From Faecalibacter bovis (GTDB lineage Bacteria > Bacteroidota > Bacteroidia > Flavobacteriales > Weeksellaceae): a stretch of DNA of 64,000 nt. Location of the stretch: assembly GCF_017948305.1 (NCBI RefSeq), contig NZ_CP072842.1, positions 2,424,501 to 2,488,500 of the forward strand. Reading direction: 5' to 3'. Each line of letters opens with the position of its first letter. The first letter of the stretch is position 1. Under the pieces are notes generated by a model. It saw only the letters and a list, made by a program, of their open reading frames with translations, had not been told where the DNA came from and did not search any database. The position numbers and the translations under genes were made by a program. Shown here piece by piece: positions 62,879-64,000 of the stretch.

Positions 62879-63649
62879 ATGAATAAATATCAAGAATTTA
62901 AAAAGTTACACTACAAAAATGAACCATTACTTGTTGCAAATGTTTGGGATGTGATAAGTACAAATGCTGCTGAAAAAGCTGGATTTACTGTTGCAGCCGC
63001 TTCTAGTCATCCAATTGCTGATATGCTTGGACATAAAGATGGGCAAACGATGGATTTTGAAGAACTTTTTTATATTGCAAAACGTATTTCAAGCACTACT
63101 CCACTCCTTGTTTCTTTGGACATTGAAGCTGGTTATACAGAAGATTTAAACACTCTAAACAATTATATCGAAAAACTGGTTGATATTGGTGTTAGCGGTA
63201 TTAATATAGAAGATGGAATTACTAATGGTGCAGCTCGTCAATTAGCCGATACAAGTATTTTAGAAAACAAAATAAAATCAATCAAATCACATTTGCATTC
63301 AAAAGGTAAAGACATTTTTATTAATGCAAGAATTGATACATACACAACAAAACATCCTGAAGCATTTAATGAAACGTTGAATCGTGCACAAATTTATGAA
63401 GAAGCTGGAGCCGATGGCATATTTGTACCATTAATCGAAGACGAACACGAAATCAGAACGTTATTACAAACCGTTAATATTGCTTTGAACATATTTTTAA
63501 CTCCAAATTTAAACGATTACAACCAAATAAAATCTTTAGGAATACATCGTATTAGTAGCGGAAATAAAACACAAGCAAAGGTAAACGAATTTACAAATTC
63601 AATTTTTAATGATCTCTTTCAAACTAAAGATTTCAAAATGTTGTTTTAA
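62879..63649 (+). CDS. PEP mutase/isocitrate lyase superfamily protein
   Basis: 256 residues from the ATG at 62879 (the frame is open earlier, but with no ATG close by). VANVWDVISTNAAEKAGFTV then AAASSHPIADMLGH, LLVSLDIEAGYTEDLNTLNN and GVSGINIEDGITNG match the superfamily whose members are oxaloacetate hydrolases, methylisocitrate lyases and PEP mutases. The metal-binding Asp and Glu (DIEAGY, NIEDG) are present, but the KKCGH loop of PEP mutase/isocitrate lyase is not visible. Substrate unknown. Confidence 0.85.
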   Translation: MNKYQEFKKLHYKNEPLLVANVWDVISTNAAEKAGFTVAAASSHPIADMLGHKDGQTMDFEELFYIAKRISSTTPLLVSLDIEAGYTEDLNTLNNYIEKLVDIGVSGINIEDGITNGAARQLADTSILENKIKSIKSHLHSKGKDIFINARIDTYTTKHPEAFNETLNRAQIYEEAGADGIFVPLIEDEHEIRTLLQTVNIALNIFLTPNLNDYNQIKSLGIHRISSGNKTQAKVNEFTNSIFNDLFQTKDFKMLF

Positions 63650-63684
63650 ATTTTATATTTAAAAATTGTTGTAGATTTAGGGAA

Positions 63685-64000
63685 ATGAATTCTATGAGAA
63701 AGGTTTCCCTATTTTTTTATTTATTTTTTTTGAGTTTCATTGCAAATGCTCAAAATCCTCAAAACGAAATCCCTTTCCGTCTTACGAAATTCAACAATAT
63801 TGTATTGCCAGTGATTTTGAATAATAAAGATACTTTGCAATTAATGTTTCATACAGGATCTGATTATATTTCTATCATTGAAAAAAGTTTACCAAAGTTT
63901 AAAACTATTGAACTAAATGATACAATTAAAGATGTTACTTCGTGGGCGGGTTATTCAGATCAAGCAATGAGTTTTAATAATTTGATCATTCTTGGTAAAA
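63685..64000 (+). CDS. Exported retropepsin-like protein, 3' end outside window
   Basis: 105 residues visible. Signal peptide (MRKVSLFFYLFFLSFIANAQ); start at the ATG at 63685 or 63694. The segment LQLMFHTGSDYISIIEKSLP matches the first half of clan AA aspartic proteases, with the catalytic Asp of DTG replaced by His (HTGSD). Homologs of this kind are common in Chryseobacterium and relatives. A protease function is doubtful without the Asp. Confidence 0.65.
   Translation, partial: MNSMRKVSLFFYLFFLSFIANAQNPQNEIPFRLTKFNNIVLPVILNNKDTLQLMFHTGSDYISIIEKSLPKFKTIELNDTIKDVTSWAGYSDQAMSFNNLIILGK

Overview
The window is AT-rich chromosomal DNA of a flavobacterium (Bacteroidota, class Flavobacteriia). 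Its gene content fits the Weeksellaceae/Empedobacter-Chryseobacterium side, but I cannot fix the genus from sequence alone. The evidence is the type IX secretion genes (gldJ, porU, porV, a PorV2-like gene, porD), the PafA-type alkaline phosphatase, the Bacteroidota RNA polymerase omega protein and DUF families restricted to Bacteroidota. Many genes carry the Bacteroidota -7 promoter box TAnnTTTG just upstream, and ribosome binding sites are nearly absent. I saw no rRNA, tRNA, CRISPR array, insertion sequence or prophage.

Layout. 1-2.5 kb: the end of a citrulline hydrolase (ctlX), a small exported protein and murF. 2.6-9.8 kb: the type IX secretion/gliding locus, gldJ divergent from porU, then porV. 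9.9-12.5 kb: pirin, OsmC and a fatty acid desaturase. 12.5-21 kb: mostly small membrane or unknown proteins (one frameshifted), with ligA, a serine hydrolase and an extremely charged protein. 21.2-31.2 kb: HAD phosphatase, FAH hydrolase, an exonuclease and pssA, PorV2, a sulfurtransferase, an OmpA lipoprotein and pafA. 31.3-35 kb: fumC and ffh. 35-43.2 kb: an accessory-looking region with an unknown lipoprotein, a 410-base non-coding stretch full of a repeated 13-mer and inverted repeats, then a four-gene unit (TonB-dependent receptor, DUF4876 lipoprotein, DUF6850 barrel, di-heme cytochrome c peroxidase) that looks like a metal or cofactor uptake system. 43.2-48.8 kb: photolyase, a copper-type P-type ATPase, a RES/Xre toxin-antitoxin pair and an unknown exported protein. 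48.8-50.5 kb: a 5'-nucleotidase split over two genes. 50.6-57.1 kb: a housekeeping run dapA, ferritin, bamD, rpoZ, coaBC, porD, recN. 57.1-64 kb: MFS transporter, nucleoside phosphorylase, SUI1 factor, bestrophin-type channel, DUF2185, YkvA, miaA, a PEP mutase/isocitrate lyase-family enzyme and the start of a retropepsin-like exported protein.

How the genes fit together. GldJ, PorU and PorV belong to the outer-membrane secretion machine; PorD, coded 45 kb away, also belongs to it. bamD supplies the barrel assembly needed by the many outer-membrane proteins here. The TonB-DUF4876-DUF6850-peroxidase unit is the most system-like accessory block. The feature most likely to be undescribed is the 13-base motif ATTTAACATAATA: five intergenic copies, three of them upstream of that unit. 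The clearest gene lesion is a 4-base tandem duplication (TTTA twice, 13043-13050) that splits one membrane protein gene into two overlapping frames.
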